From DATJHM01 sp035493895 (GTDB lineage: Bacteria; Chloroflexota; Ktedonobacteria; Ktedonobacterales; Ktedonobacteraceae), in contig DATJHM010000260.1 in assembly GCA_035493895.1 (NCBI GenBank), positions 1 to 58,143 of the forward strand: a stretch of DNA of 58,143 bases, given 5' to 3'. Positions within the stretch are counted from its first letter, which is position 1, and each line of letters starts with the position of its first letter. Below, piece by piece: positions 1 through 8,531 of this stretch. A program made the position numbers and the translations under genes. The notes beneath the pieces are model-generated. The model was not told the origin of the DNA. It saw only the letters and a program-made list of their open reading frames with translations, and did no database searches.

Positions 1-315
1 GTTGGCGTGCTATTAGGCGCATTGCTCTTTGGAGGACTTCGCCAGGGTGGCAGCTTTATGGCGCTCAATGCCAATATTTCGAGTGATCTGGTCTACATTA
101 TTCAGGCCCTTGTCCTCTTCAATATCGCAGCTGAATTTCTACCCGCCATTCAGCGCTCACTTCCACGCTGGCTCAAGCTCAATAAACGTCCAGCGCTCGT
201 AGCTCCCATTGTTGGATCAAGCACGGTAGATGCTACCATCTCGCCCAACGAGACACCGCCGGATGATGCAGGGATTGCAGTACATCCCGGTTCTCATACT
301 GAAGAGGAGGGTTAA
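1..315 (+). CDS. ABC transporter permease, BMP/nucleoside type (3' part only)
   Basis: This is the C-terminal end of an integral membrane permease whose start lies left of the window; the frame is open from base 1. The visible part has one glycine-rich hydrophobic segment (GALLFGGLRQGG), a second one (VYIIQALVLFNIAAEF) and then a polar cytoplasmic tail of about 50 residues. The pattern fits the NupP/YufP permease that pairs with NupQ and the NupO ATPase in importers fed by a BmpA-type lipoprotein. Its stop codon lies 2 bases before the GTG of the next permease, so the two are co-translated. The substrate is inferred to be a nucleoside or related compound from the family only. Confidence 0.85.
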   Translation, partial: VGVLLGALLFGGLRQGGSFMALNANISSDLVYIIQALVLFNIAAEFLPAIQRSLPRWLKLNKRPALVAPIVGSSTVDATISPNETPPDDAGIAVHPGSHTEEEG

Positions 316-317
316 AG

Positions 318-1265
318 GTGTTTTTTCAGGTTTTATTCCGCGTCCTGACATCTTCCGATCTCTGGGCTGCGACGCTCCAGTTTGCCGCACTACTCCTGTT
401 GCCTGCCCTTGGTGGCGTGATCTCTGAACGCAGTGGCGTCACCAATATTGCCATGGAAGGCATGATGCTAATTGGTGCCTATGCTGGCGTTATGGTCGCC
501 CGTGGCACAGATAATGTCTGGATTGGTGTTGTGGGCGCAATTATCGCAGGTGGCCTGATCGCGCTGGTACATGCCGTTATCTCGATCAATTTCAAGGCGG
601 ATCAGATTGTCAGTGGCATTGCAATTAATATTGCCGCGCTCGGCCTCACCAACTATCTGCTTTTCGTGCAAACGAATAACCAGGGTATCCCTTCCCTGAA
701 AGATGCCTTGCGCCTGCATATGGTTCATTTAGGGCCATTGAGTAATATTCCGTTTATTGGCCCGGTCTTCTTCCAGCAGAATGTGATGTTTTATATCGCG
801 ATTGTGATCTTGCTGGCAATCCAGTTTTTGCTCTTCCGTACAAATATTGGTCTGCGCATTCGTGCTGTCGGTGAGCATCCACAGGCGGCGGACACAGCTG
901 GCGTCAACGTGCGCCTGATACGCTACGCCTGCGTGGTTGGCAGTGGTATGCTCTCAGGTCTGGCCGGGGCTTTTCTCTCACTGGGCATCGCGGGCATTTT
1001 CAACGCAAACATGACCGCTGGCACTGGATTTATTGCCCTGGCTGCAATGATCTTCGGGAAATATACCCCCTGGGGAGCCGCAGGAGCCTGTCTCCTCTTT
1101 GGCCTCGGAGAAGCTCTGAGTTTCCGTTTGCAAGATACTGGCATCTCGCCGAACCTGCTCAGCACGCTTCCCTATCTATTGACATTGGTAGCCCTGGTTG
1201 GCCTGGTTGGTCGCACTACGCCTCCCGCGGCGGATGGCATTCCCTACGAGCCGGGATCAGAGTAA
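318..1265 (+). CDS. ABC transporter permease, BMP/nucleoside type (NupQ-like)
   Basis: A 315-residue polytopic membrane protein with about eight hydrophobic segments, the length usual for the second permease of BMP-type sugar or nucleoside importers. The N-terminal part contains the family motif GGVISERSGVTNIAMEGMML, and the middle has the conserved stretch RAVGEHPQAADTAGV that lies in the cytoplasmic loop touching the ATPase. The start is a GTG placed 7 bases after a GAGGAGGG ribosome-binding site and 2 bases after the stop of the preceding permease. It is followed 17 bases later by the ATPase gene, so all three form one operon with order permease-permease-ATPase. The binding lipoprotein is presumably upstream, outside the window. 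Confidence 0.93.
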   Translation: MFFQVLFRVLTSSDLWAATLQFAALLLLPALGGVISERSGVTNIAMEGMMLIGAYAGVMVARGTDNVWIGVVGAIIAGGLIALVHAVISINFKADQIVSGIAINIAALGLTNYLLFVQTNNQGIPSLKDALRLHMVHLGPLSNIPFIGPVFFQQNVMFYIAIVILLAIQFLLFRTNIGLRIRAVGEHPQAADTAGVNVRLIRYACVVGSGMLSGLAGAFLSLGIAGIFNANMTAGTGFIALAAMIFGKYTPWGAAGACLLFGLGEALSFRLQDTGISPNLLSTLPYLLTLVALVGLVGRTTPPAADGIPYEPGSE

Positions 1266-1282
1266 GAAGAGGAAGAGTACGT

Positions 1283-2869
1283 ATGCAAGAAAGTACACTG
1301 GTCGCGCCTGCGGAGGAACGGTCCACACCCTACGCTGTAGAGCTGCGCAATGTCTATAAAGCCTGGCCGGGAGTGATCGCGAATGACCATGTCAATCTGA
1401 CAGTTCGTCAGGGCGAGATCCACGCTCTGGTCGGCGAAAATGGTGCAGGCAAGTCTACACTGATGAACATTCTGTATGGTCTGTTGCATCCCGACAGCGG
1501 TGAGATCCTCATCAATGGTCAACCGGTTCATCTTCGCGGGCCACGTGATGCCATGCGTCTGGGAATCGGTATGGTGCATCAGCATTTTATGTTGATCCCT
1601 CCCCTCACCGTTGCGGAAAATATCATTCTGGGACGTGAGCCCGGTGGTCCCGCTGGCATGTTACGTTTGAAGCAGGCTACTGCCGACATCCAGTCGCTCA
1701 GTAAGCAATATGGCCTCCCTATCGATCCCAATGCACGCATTGCTGACCTCTCGGTGGGCTTACAACAGCGTGTTGAAATCTTGAAAGTGCTTGCGCGGGG
1801 TGCCAGTATCTTGATCATGGATGAGCCAACCGGGGTGCTGACGCCACAGGAGACAACGGAGCTTTTTACGGTGCTTCGCGGTCTGGTCAAGCAGGGTAAA
1901 ACGATCATTTTTATCACACACAAATTGCGTGAGGTGCTAGATTTGACCGATACGATTACCGTGCTCCGCCGAGGCAAGAATGCGGGTAATCTGATCACGA
2001 AAGATACCAATCGTGCAGAGATTGCACGTATGATGGTGGGACGCGAAGTTCTGTTGCGTGTGAACAAAACGCCTGCTCAGCCAGGATCAGTGGTATTGCA
2101 CATTGAAGATGTTCATGCGCAATCGGATCAGGGTCTGGAAGTACTTCATGGCGTCAGCTTTGAGGTTCACTCTGGCGAGATTCTGGGTATTGCTGGCGTT
2201 GAGGGCAACGGTCAATCAGAGCTGATCGAGGTGCTCACGGGTATGCGCAAAGCTTCAAGCGGGAAAATAGCGATCACGCCCATGAAAGATGGCAAAGCGA
2301 CGAAAACGCTGGATATTACCGTTCTCGGAGCCAGCCAGATTCGCGAGGCCGGGCTATCTCATATCCCGGAGGATCGTCGTGAGAGTGGTCTGGTACTCAC
2401 CGACTCTATTGCGGATAATATGATCCTTGGACGACAGCGCTGGAACCTGTTTTCCTGGAAGCGATTTATTCTACGCCTGAAGAGTATCGCCAGCTGGGCA
2501 AAACATCTGATCACCGATTTTGATGTACGCACGCCTTCTGCTGAAACCCCTGCTCGTGCACTCTCTGGCGGCAATCAGCAAAAGATCATTATCGCGCGTG
2601 AGTTTGCCTGCGATCCTGCTGCGCTCGTTGCGGCTCAACCGACCCGTGGCGTCGACATTGGAGCCATCGAATTTATTCATCGTCGTCTGATCGAGCAGCG
2701 TGACGCAGGGAAAGCGGTTCTGCTCATCTCTGCCGAGCTCGACGAAATTCGCTCTCTGGCCGACCGTATCGCCGTCATGTATGAAGGGAAAATAGTCGAC
2801 ATTGTCTCGCCTGATGCCTCGGAAGAGGAACTGGGTGTGCTCATGACAGGCGGTGATCACGAAGCATAA
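1283..2869 (+). CDS. ABC transporter double ATPase, BMP/nucleoside type (NupO-like)
   Basis: A 528-residue protein with two fused nucleotide-binding domains, as in RbsA/NupO ATPases. The first domain has Walker A GENGAGKST near residue 53, the Q-loop region MVHQHFM and Walker B ILIMDEPTGVLTP, but its signature is degenerate (LSVGLQQR). The second domain has a degenerate Walker A (GVEGNGQSE) and a good signature LSGGNQQK, followed by AAQPTRGVD. One complete and one degenerate site is normal for this family. It energises uptake through the two upstream permeases. The start ATG follows an AAGAAGAGGAAGAG purine tract. It is the last gene of the operon; a 620-base spacer follows. Confidence 0.95.
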   Translation: MQESTLVAPAEERSTPYAVELRNVYKAWPGVIANDHVNLTVRQGEIHALVGENGAGKSTLMNILYGLLHPDSGEILINGQPVHLRGPRDAMRLGIGMVHQHFMLIPPLTVAENIILGREPGGPAGMLRLKQATADIQSLSKQYGLPIDPNARIADLSVGLQQRVEILKVLARGASILIMDEPTGVLTPQETTELFTVLRGLVKQGKTIIFITHKLREVLDLTDTITVLRRGKNAGNLITKDTNRAEIARMMVGREVLLRVNKTPAQPGSVVLHIEDVHAQSDQGLEVLHGVSFEVHSGEILGIAGVEGNGQSELIEVLTGMRKASSGKIAITPMKDGKATKTLDITVLGASQIREAGLSHIPEDRRESGLVLTDSIADNMILGRQRWNLFSWKRFILRLKSIASWAKHLITDFDVRTPSAETPARALSGGNQQKIIIAREFACDPAALVAAQPTRGVDIGAIEFIHRRLIEQRDAGKAVLLISAELDEIRSLADRIAVMYEGKIVDIVSPDASEEELGVLMTGGDHEA

Positions 2870-3525
2870 GTCTTAACAATATTATTACGTGTAGTGCCCT
2901 GGCTACCAACATATGGATAGTATGGCTGTCAATCTGGCGAAGATAGCCATACCTGTCCGCAAAATTTTCACACCTGCTCCTTCTTATCGTCACAATTTCC
3001 TCTTACAATGTAAAAAACACCCATTACTTATTAGTAGTAGTATAAATCCTAATAAGCAATAAAAATTCTCTCATACCTTTTTACTCACCATATCTTAAAA
3101 ATGGTAAATATCAATCTACTATGAATTTTCATAGTTAAATTAAGAAAATTTACATGGATGTATCGCTAAGAAATACGATAAGAAGACTGAAAATGGGCAG
3201 GCGACAAAGGCAAGTGCCCCTCACCAGAATATTTTTTTCTCCCCAAAACCTATACAACCAACAATAAAAGATCAAGTACACAGACAGTACCGATGCAGCA
3301 TCCAACCCTCAGATAGAGTCATACATTGAAATAATTGTTGCTTTTCATGAAAGTAGGATGAAGCAGTGAGAGGATTTGAGATTACCTCTCCTGGCTACTG
3401 ATCTAAAAAGGGACGTCAGTGCTCGATATGTTCACCAGAGATGAGCTGGTCTACATCTAGTCAGGGGAACATTTTGACCTTATGTCCTGTTGACCGAATT
3501 TAAACATAACAAAGGAGAACACAAC
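2870..3525. other. AT-rich intergenic region with inverted repeats
   Basis: No coding region is supported here. The sequence is much richer in A and T than its neighbours. Three small structures can be seen: an 8-base inverted repeat GTATGGCT/AGCCATAC at 2920-2952, a near-perfect palindrome ACTATGAA-TT-TTCATAGT at 3118-3135, and a 5-base stem GGGCA/TGCCC at 3195-3219 followed 12 bases later by a run of seven T. The first could end the ABC operon and the others could control the secreted-protein gene at 3526, but nothing recognisable as a known riboswitch was found. Confidence 0.6.
2920..2952 (+). terminator. possible terminator of the ABC operon
   Basis: GTATGGCT pairs with AGCCATAC across a 17-base loop, 50 bases after the stop of the ATPase gene. 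There is no T-run directly behind it, so it is a weak candidate and may only be an RNA-stabilising hairpin. Confidence 0.35.
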
Positions 3526-4110
3526 ATGCTACATGGTTTTGCAAAACGTCTGGTATTTCTCGTGGTTTCAGGCATATCTCTTTTACTGCTCGGATTGATG
3601 ATGCCAATCACGAGCTACGCACATTCGGCACAAGATGGTGACGGTTATTACTCTCACCACCCCAAAATTGAAATCGCCAAAAAGGCGTTTCTTGTTGTTA
3701 TTAAGCAAAAGCACGACGATGAAAAGGCCGCCGATACTCAGGATCGCGTTGAAAAGAGATTTACAAAGGCAATTGTGGTGGCACTCTTTTTCAAGTGTTT
3801 TCCAAAGAAAGAAGATCTTGACAGCCACAAAAAGGGCTTCATTGTCGTCTTCGTCAAGCAAATTGTCAAGTTCAAGGGATATGTGAAAGTCATCTGGGGA
3901 AAAACGGTAATCTTTGGCATCCGTTGTGATGGCAAAAAACACCTGGCACTCGCCGTTGTTGAACCATTCAAGAAGTTTACGGATGAGACGTTCCATAGCG
4001 GAAAAGCCTTCGTCAAAGCGATCCTGGTTGATCCTTCGAGAAAGAAAGCCTTCGATAAGGAACTGGTCTGGGTCATCAAGTTCTTCCCTGTTCATGATGC
4101 AGTAGCATAG
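3526..4110 (+). CDS. small secreted lysine-rich protein, unknown family
   Basis: A 194-residue protein starting at an ATG 8 bases after AAAGGAG, which sets the start; an in-frame upstream TTG at 3490 has no such site. Residues 7-30 form a signal-peptide core (LVFLVVSGISLLLLGLMM) with a likely cleavage near SYAHS at 30-34. The mature part is basic and built from short hydrophobic strands framed by lysines: KKAFLVVIKQ (52), TKAIVVALFF (80), KKGFIVVFVK (102) and GKAFVKAILV (159). These look like diverged repeats of one strand motif. It has two cysteines (91 and 134). No family was recognised and no enzyme motif is visible. It stands alone, with a hairpin 50 bases behind it. A surface or cell-wall-associated role is a guess from the export signal and charge. 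Confidence 0.75.
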   Translation: MLHGFAKRLVFLVVSGISLLLLGLMMPITSYAHSAQDGDGYYSHHPKIEIAKKAFLVVIKQKHDDEKAADTQDRVEKRFTKAIVVALFFKCFPKKEDLDSHKKGFIVVFVKQIVKFKGYVKVIWGKTVIFGIRCDGKKHLALAVVEPFKKFTDETFHSGKAFVKAILVDPSRKKAFDKELVWVIKFFPVHDAVA

Positions 4111-4159
4111 GTTTCGCCTCAACAGAAGGTCAGGGACAGACCATATTTAGCAAAATAGT

Positions 4160-4185
4160 GTGGTCGATCCACCCGGATCGGCCAC
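4160..4185 (+). terminator. terminator-like hairpin after the secreted-protein gene
   Basis: GTGGTCGATC pairs with GATCGGCCAC (one G-T pair) over a 6-base loop, followed by TTATTA. It lies between the secreted-protein gene and the convergent minus-strand gene ending at 4210 and could serve either side. Confidence 0.55.
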
Positions 4186-4209
4186 TTATTACGACATCAG
4201 TCTTGACAT

Positions 4210-4758
4210 TCACATCGGGAACAGCAAAAAGCGTTCGCGATCTCGCGCTACCTGCACCAGAGGCCTGATGAATTGCTGCAATGAGCTACTTCCCTGTTGT
4301 TGCCACTCTTCCGGCGTCAGTTGAGCCACATATCGATACAACTGTTCACTCAGGTTCACCAGGCTGAGATCAAAGCTCAGGAGTTGGCTCAGCAGGGTCT
4401 GTTCCTGGCGAATACGCCACCAGATACGATCCTGCGATGGTACAGACATCCCGCGAATATGCGTCTCCACATTGGAGAGCTCCTGTTGTATCGTCTCCAT
4501 CTCGCGCATCTGCGCAAGTGCCTCTTGAGGCGGATCAGGATTTGCCCGCGTGAGCGGAGGAACAAACTTGCGCTGGTAGGCACTGCGCAAGTTTGCCAGC
4601 ATATCAGCCGCCTGTGCAAGATGATAACTTGCTCGCTCGCGCACCAGCAAATCATCACTCCTGGCTTGATTGACCGTACTATAAAAATTGTAACCATAGC
4701 CTGTCAGGAGTAACTGTAACTGTTGAACCACCGGATTTTCAGATGGTCTTGAATTCAT
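4210..4758 (-). CDS. hypothetical helical protein
   Basis: A 182-residue soluble protein with no signal peptide or membrane segment. It is rich in Gln, Leu, Arg and Glu and is predicted by eye to be mostly helical, with heptad-like spacing around residues 80-110 (MREMETIQQELSNVETH). No family was recognised. The ATG follows GAGGGAG by 6 bases. It is the last gene of a minus-strand run pcrA, SPFH protein, this gene, with gaps of 39 and 45 bases, so co-transcription is likely. The link to the SPFH gene suggests a partner or accessory role, but this is inference from position only. Confidence 0.75.
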   Translation of the reverse strand: MNSRPSENPVVQQLQLLLTGYGYNFYSTVNQARSDDLLVRERASYHLAQAADMLANLRSAYQRKFVPPLTRANPDPPQEALAQMREMETIQQELSNVETHIRGMSVPSQDRIWWRIRQEQTLLSQLLSFDLSLVNLSEQLYRYVAQLTPEEWQQQGSSSLQQFIRPLVQVARDRERFLLFPM

Positions 4759-4803
4759 TATTATTCTCCCTCATTTGCCTCTTTACAACACTGCGTACGA
4801 TCC

Positions 4804-5688
4804 TTATCGGCGCTGCTGAGGAGGTATGGGAGGCGTCGGAGCGGCTGATGTGGGAGCATGCGGCGTGGGTGCTATATAGCGATCTGTGCTCGTTGTCGCC
4901 TGGGTGCCCCCGATAGTAAAGGGCTGCCCGATGGCCATATTCGGCGCAGAGACTACACCACGCTCTGCCATCAACATAGCAGTATAATAGCGCACCGCCT
5001 CCATCTCGCTTAATCCAAAAGCCTTCAACGAGATGAGCGCCTTCATTCGTTCGTCGCGTGGGAAGACCAGCACTTTGATAGTATCCAATGAAATGCCGTA
5101 GGCTGCCAGGAACTGCTGGAGATGCTGGTACACAATCTGCGAAAGATCGTGGATTTTCTCATTCACTGCCTCCAGAGGCGTAATCTGCACCAGCTGATTC
5201 ACCGCCTGCTCGATCACCGGTCCGGCGTACGAATTTACCTCTTGAATGGTCAGCGAATGTCCTCTGTATGGCATATGCTGGACAAGGCGCACAGCATTCT
5301 CTCGTGTCTCCACATGGATATAATAATCCACGCTATAGACCATCTCGGCCATCTCACGTGAAAGCGCCATACCAGTAGTTTTGACCACCAGCTTTGCCCG
5401 GTTAATATAGATTGCTTCAAACTGCCATGGGCTCTGTCCCCCGTAAAAGGCCTGCTGGATAGAACCAATTAAGGGATGATCAGTCGTCTGAACTGGATAT
5501 TGTCCCGTCTCATAGACATTTAAAATCGCCCCGCGCGATTTTAGCACACAGAAATGGTTACTCTCGACCGTCAATAGCGAGCCGTTCATAATACTATTAT
5601 CAGGAAAGTGCCACATGAGGATTTCTGGTCCCATGACCTCCTCGCCATCGGGTGTCAAGGTTGAGATTACGTTGCGTATTCCTGGCAT
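4804..5688 (-). CDS. SPFH/band-7 domain protein
   Basis: A 294-residue protein of the SPFH type found in YdjI-like proteins, which are soluble rather than having the N-terminal anchor of flotillins. The first 40 residues carry the typical start of this group (LMWHFPDNSIMNGSLLTVES), describing a membrane-facing strand region. The middle holds the SPFH fold, including a conserved YGISLDTIKVLVFPRDERM stretch near residue 205. The last 50 residues are Pro/Thr/Ala-rich and probably disordered. Family members often help organise membrane or stress-linked assemblies; the exact role here is unknown. The ATG follows GGGAGG. It sits between pcrA and an unknown helical protein in one minus-strand run. 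Confidence 0.82.
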   Translation of the reverse strand: MPGIRNVISTLTPDGEEVMGPEILMWHFPDNSIMNGSLLTVESNHFCVLKSRGAILNVYETGQYPVQTTDHPLIGSIQQAFYGGQSPWQFEAIYINRAKLVVKTTGMALSREMAEMVYSVDYYIHVETRENAVRLVQHMPYRGHSLTIQEVNSYAGPVIEQAVNQLVQITPLEAVNEKIHDLSQIVYQHLQQFLAAYGISLDTIKVLVFPRDERMKALISLKAFGLSEMEAVRYYTAMLMAERGVVSAPNMAIGQPFTIGGTQATTSTDRYIAPTPHAPTSAAPTPPIPPQQRR

Positions 5689-5727
5689 ATGTTAAATCCT
5701 CCCAAAATAGTTCATAGCAATAAAAAA

Positions 5728-8160
5728 CTATAATTTCTCCAGTCTAGCAAAATCAAGACTCAACCGCTTTTTCCCGTGTTTGCCCTGAAACTGCACCTCG
5801 ACAAACTCAGTTTCCCCCTCCATCTCGCTCTTGAGAATCAATCCCTCACCAAACCTATCATGGAGCACCTTATCGCCTGGCTTGAACTGCTGCTCCTTTG
5901 GCTTTGCTGGCTTTGGCGGCTCTGTTCCACGCCCTGATCGGTTCGACGCGGGCGGGACCGTCGACGAGGATGGATAGCCAGATCGAGATGTTGTACCCGG
6001 CTTCTTGGGCGCTGAAGTGCCACGCGCAGGAGGATTGCCGCTCCCGAAAACACGTCCACCTGTTTGCGCACCATACGGATCTTGATTAAAATCATCCTCC
6101 CAGTTTGCTCGTTTGTCAGGTCGCCTTGTCTGTGTGCTCTGCGTTTCAGCGGCCCTGCGTGCATTGATAATCAGCTCCGCTGGAATATCATCGAGGAAGC
6201 GCGAGGGCTCAGTATATTGTGTCTCACCAAAGACCGAGCGACGCCTTGCCCGTACCAGATAAAGACGCTGCATTGCGCGTGTAAAACCAACATACGCAAG
6301 GCGGCGTTCCTCTTCTAGCTGCTCAGGATTACTGACCGAACGCGAGTGCGGCAGAGAGCCTTCATCCATGCCTACAATAAAGACAACGGGGAACTCCAGT
6401 CCTTTTGCCGCATGAAGTGTAATCAGCGTGGTCGCATCGCGATTCTCTTCCTGAATCAGCGCACCATCCTCGCTCGTCTGCGTCGTATCAGCACCGCCTA
6501 CCAGGGCTACATTTTCCAGAAAGAGCTCAAGCGCAGTCACCGTCTCAATCTCTGAGTAATCTTCCGCGACGCGCCGTAGCTCCAAGACGTTTGCCCAACG
6601 ATCAAGCTCTTCGTCTGGATTCGCACGCAGCTCTGGACCATAGCCGCTCCGTTCCGCAATTCGATCCAGCAGATCTGGCAGATTCAAATCTTCGAGCGCC
6701 GAACGTAAGTCGGCGATCAGCCTGGCAAAATTCTCCAGTGCCGACTTCGCCGCCTTCCCAAGCGTCGGCTGCTCCCCAATACGCTGCACCGCCGCATACA
6801 ACGAGATCCCCTGTGCATTCGCCCACAATTGTAGTTCGCCCACCGTTCTGGGACCAATCTTACGGTTAGGCACATTGACGATGCGCTGAAAGCTCAAATT
6901 ATCATCGGGATTGGCCAGCAAGCGCAGATAGGCCAGCATATCTTTAATTTCTTTACGCTCGTAGAATTTACGGCTCCCAATGACCTTGTAGGGGATATTC
7001 AAACGGAGAAACTGCTCTTCCAGTGAGCGGGACTGGGCATTGGTGCGATACATCACGGCGACATCTCCCAGTTGATTAATCTCGCCGCGCGCCTGCATCA
7101 AACGGATCTGCTCTGCGACATAGAGCCCTTCCAGCTCCTCATTATATGCCTCATGCACGGTGACCTTCGCACCCGTTCCAAGCGCCGTCCAGAGCTTTTT
7201 ATCCTTGCGCAAGCGATTACGCCGCACAACATGTTGGGCTGCATCCAGAATAGTCTGCGTCGAACGATAATTCTGATCCAGAATAACTATTTTCGTTTCG
7301 GGAAAATCGCTCTCAAAACGCAACACATTTTCTGCGCTGGCACCTCTCCAGGTATAGATCATCTGATCATCGTCACCAACCACACAAACATTTCCCAGGC
7401 CCTGATGACGATCATCGGTACCATACCCCAACAAGCGTATCAGTTTATACTGAGGAAGATTGCAGTCCTGAAATTCATCAACATGCAGATACTGCCAGCG
7501 CATCTGATAGCGGTGCAGCAGATCTGGTTCGCGCCGCCAGAGGCCTTCCGTGAGCATGAGCAAGTCGTCGAAATCGACGCCATTATTGCCGCGTAACTGC
7601 TTCTGATAGGCCTTATAAACGCGTGCGGCCACCTCTTCGATATATTTCGTGGCCTGCTCAGCCATCTGCTCTGGCCCGAGCATATCATTTTTTGCGCGCG
7701 AGATATGCGCCTGCATCACTCCTGGCCGATACTGTTTCTCGTCGATACCCAGTTCTCTCACAGCCTGCTTAATGAGCGTACTCTGATCGTCCATATCAAA
7801 AATAACAAACGACTTGTTTAATCCCCAGGGTGCCAGATAATCGGCCTCCATACGCAGAACACGAGCACAGATAGCGTGAAACGTGCCAATCGTCATCTCT
7901 TTCGACGCACTGACACCAACAAGCTTCTCCAGGCGTTCACGCATTTCGCGCGCCGCTTTATTCGTAAAAGTCACAGCCAGAATACGCCAGGGAGAAATCT
8001 GCTCATGCTCAGCCAGATAAGCGATGCGGTGCGTGATAACGCGCGTCTTGCCACTACCCGGGCCTGCGAGAATCAACACCGGCCCCTGAGTAGTCGTCAC
8101 AGCGTTTCGTTGTGGCTCATTCAACCCGGCCAATAAATTAGTCTGCTCCAACATCATCAC
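5728..8160 (-). CDS. pcrA: ATP-dependent DNA helicase PcrA/UvrD
   Basis: An 810-residue superfamily 1A 3'-5' DNA helicase acting in nucleotide excision repair, replication restart and removal of recombinase filaments. Visible motifs are the Q-motif LNEPQRNAV (14), Walker A LAGPGSGKT (30), motif Ia AVTFTNKAAREMRERL, Walker B VDEFQDCN, motif III GDDDQMIYTWRGA, and late motifs TLHAAKGLEFPVVFIVG and ERRLAYVGFTRAM. The region of about residues 660-750 is rich in Gly, Ser and Pro and disordered. The last 60 residues form a Tudor-like tail (FKPGDKVLHDRFGEG) known in PcrA for binding RNA polymerase. Three ATG or TTG codons stand together at the start; the first follows GGGAG. It leads the minus-strand group with the SPFH gene. 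Confidence 0.96.
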   Translation of the reverse strand: MMMLEQTNLLAGLNEPQRNAVTTTQGPVLILAGPGSGKTRVITHRIAYLAEHEQISPWRILAVTFTNKAAREMRERLEKLVGVSASKEMTIGTFHAICARVLRMEADYLAPWGLNKSFVIFDMDDQSTLIKQAVRELGIDEKQYRPGVMQAHISRAKNDMLGPEQMAEQATKYIEEVAARVYKAYQKQLRGNNGVDFDDLLMLTEGLWRREPDLLHRYQMRWQYLHVDEFQDCNLPQYKLIRLLGYGTDDRHQGLGNVCVVGDDDQMIYTWRGASAENVLRFESDFPETKIVILDQNYRSTQTILDAAQHVVRRNRLRKDKKLWTALGTGAKVTVHEAYNEELEGLYVAEQIRLMQARGEINQLGDVAVMYRTNAQSRSLEEQFLRLNIPYKVIGSRKFYERKEIKDMLAYLRLLANPDDNLSFQRIVNVPNRKIGPRTVGELQLWANAQGISLYAAVQRIGEQPTLGKAAKSALENFARLIADLRSALEDLNLPDLLDRIAERSGYGPELRANPDEELDRWANVLELRRVAEDYSEIETVTALELFLENVALVGGADTTQTSEDGALIQEENRDATTLITLHAAKGLEFPVVFIVGMDEGSLPHSRSVSNPEQLEEERRLAYVGFTRAMQRLYLVRARRRSVFGETQYTEPSRFLDDIPAELIINARRAAETQSTQTRRPDKRANWEDDFNQDPYGAQTGGRVFGSGNPPARGTSAPKKPGTTSRSGYPSSSTVPPASNRSGRGTEPPKPAKPKEQQFKPGDKVLHDRFGEGLILKSEMEGETEFVEVQFQGKHGKKRLSLDFARLEKL

Positions 8161-8531
8161 ACTCCCTTGCGGCTCAAAGATACATACGCAGAACTACTAG
8201 CAGAGGGAAATAGCCCTCTGAAGAACGTTCCCCCAGAAATCTTTATCAATGACACACTTTTTCACTATCATCACATACCAGCATTATTATCACACATTTT
8301 GTTCCTGCCTATTTTATCGCTTCTGCCCACCAAGGTAAAGCTTTTTAGGACCAGCTTCCAGGATTATGGGAGTACGCGTCACCAGGCTGGAATAATCATC
8401 GTAAAAAGATGTGTTCTTGCTTCTGAATAGAAATTTCTTGTCACTGGTCAGAAACTATTTCTCCTGGTGCAGTCAGCATAGAGATAGAGCAAATTACTGT
8501 TTCTATTTTCTCATTTTAGGAGACTATACGC
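8161..8531. other. divergent intergenic region between pcrA and the flavin oxidoreductase
   Basis: This 370-base stretch separates two genes that are read away from one another, so it should hold promoters for both. An open frame across its left half lacks a ribosome-binding site and any family pattern. The only clear signal is TAGGAGA, 8 bases before the ATG at 8532. Confidence 0.5.

Noticed and set aside
3583..4122. 179-residue minus-strand frame antisense to the secreted protein
   Set aside because: It has no ribosome-binding site, and the plus strand has a good one and a signal peptide.
5342..5360. CACGTGAAA as a possible parS site
   Set aside because: It matches only about 11 of 16 bases of parS and lies inside the SPFH gene.
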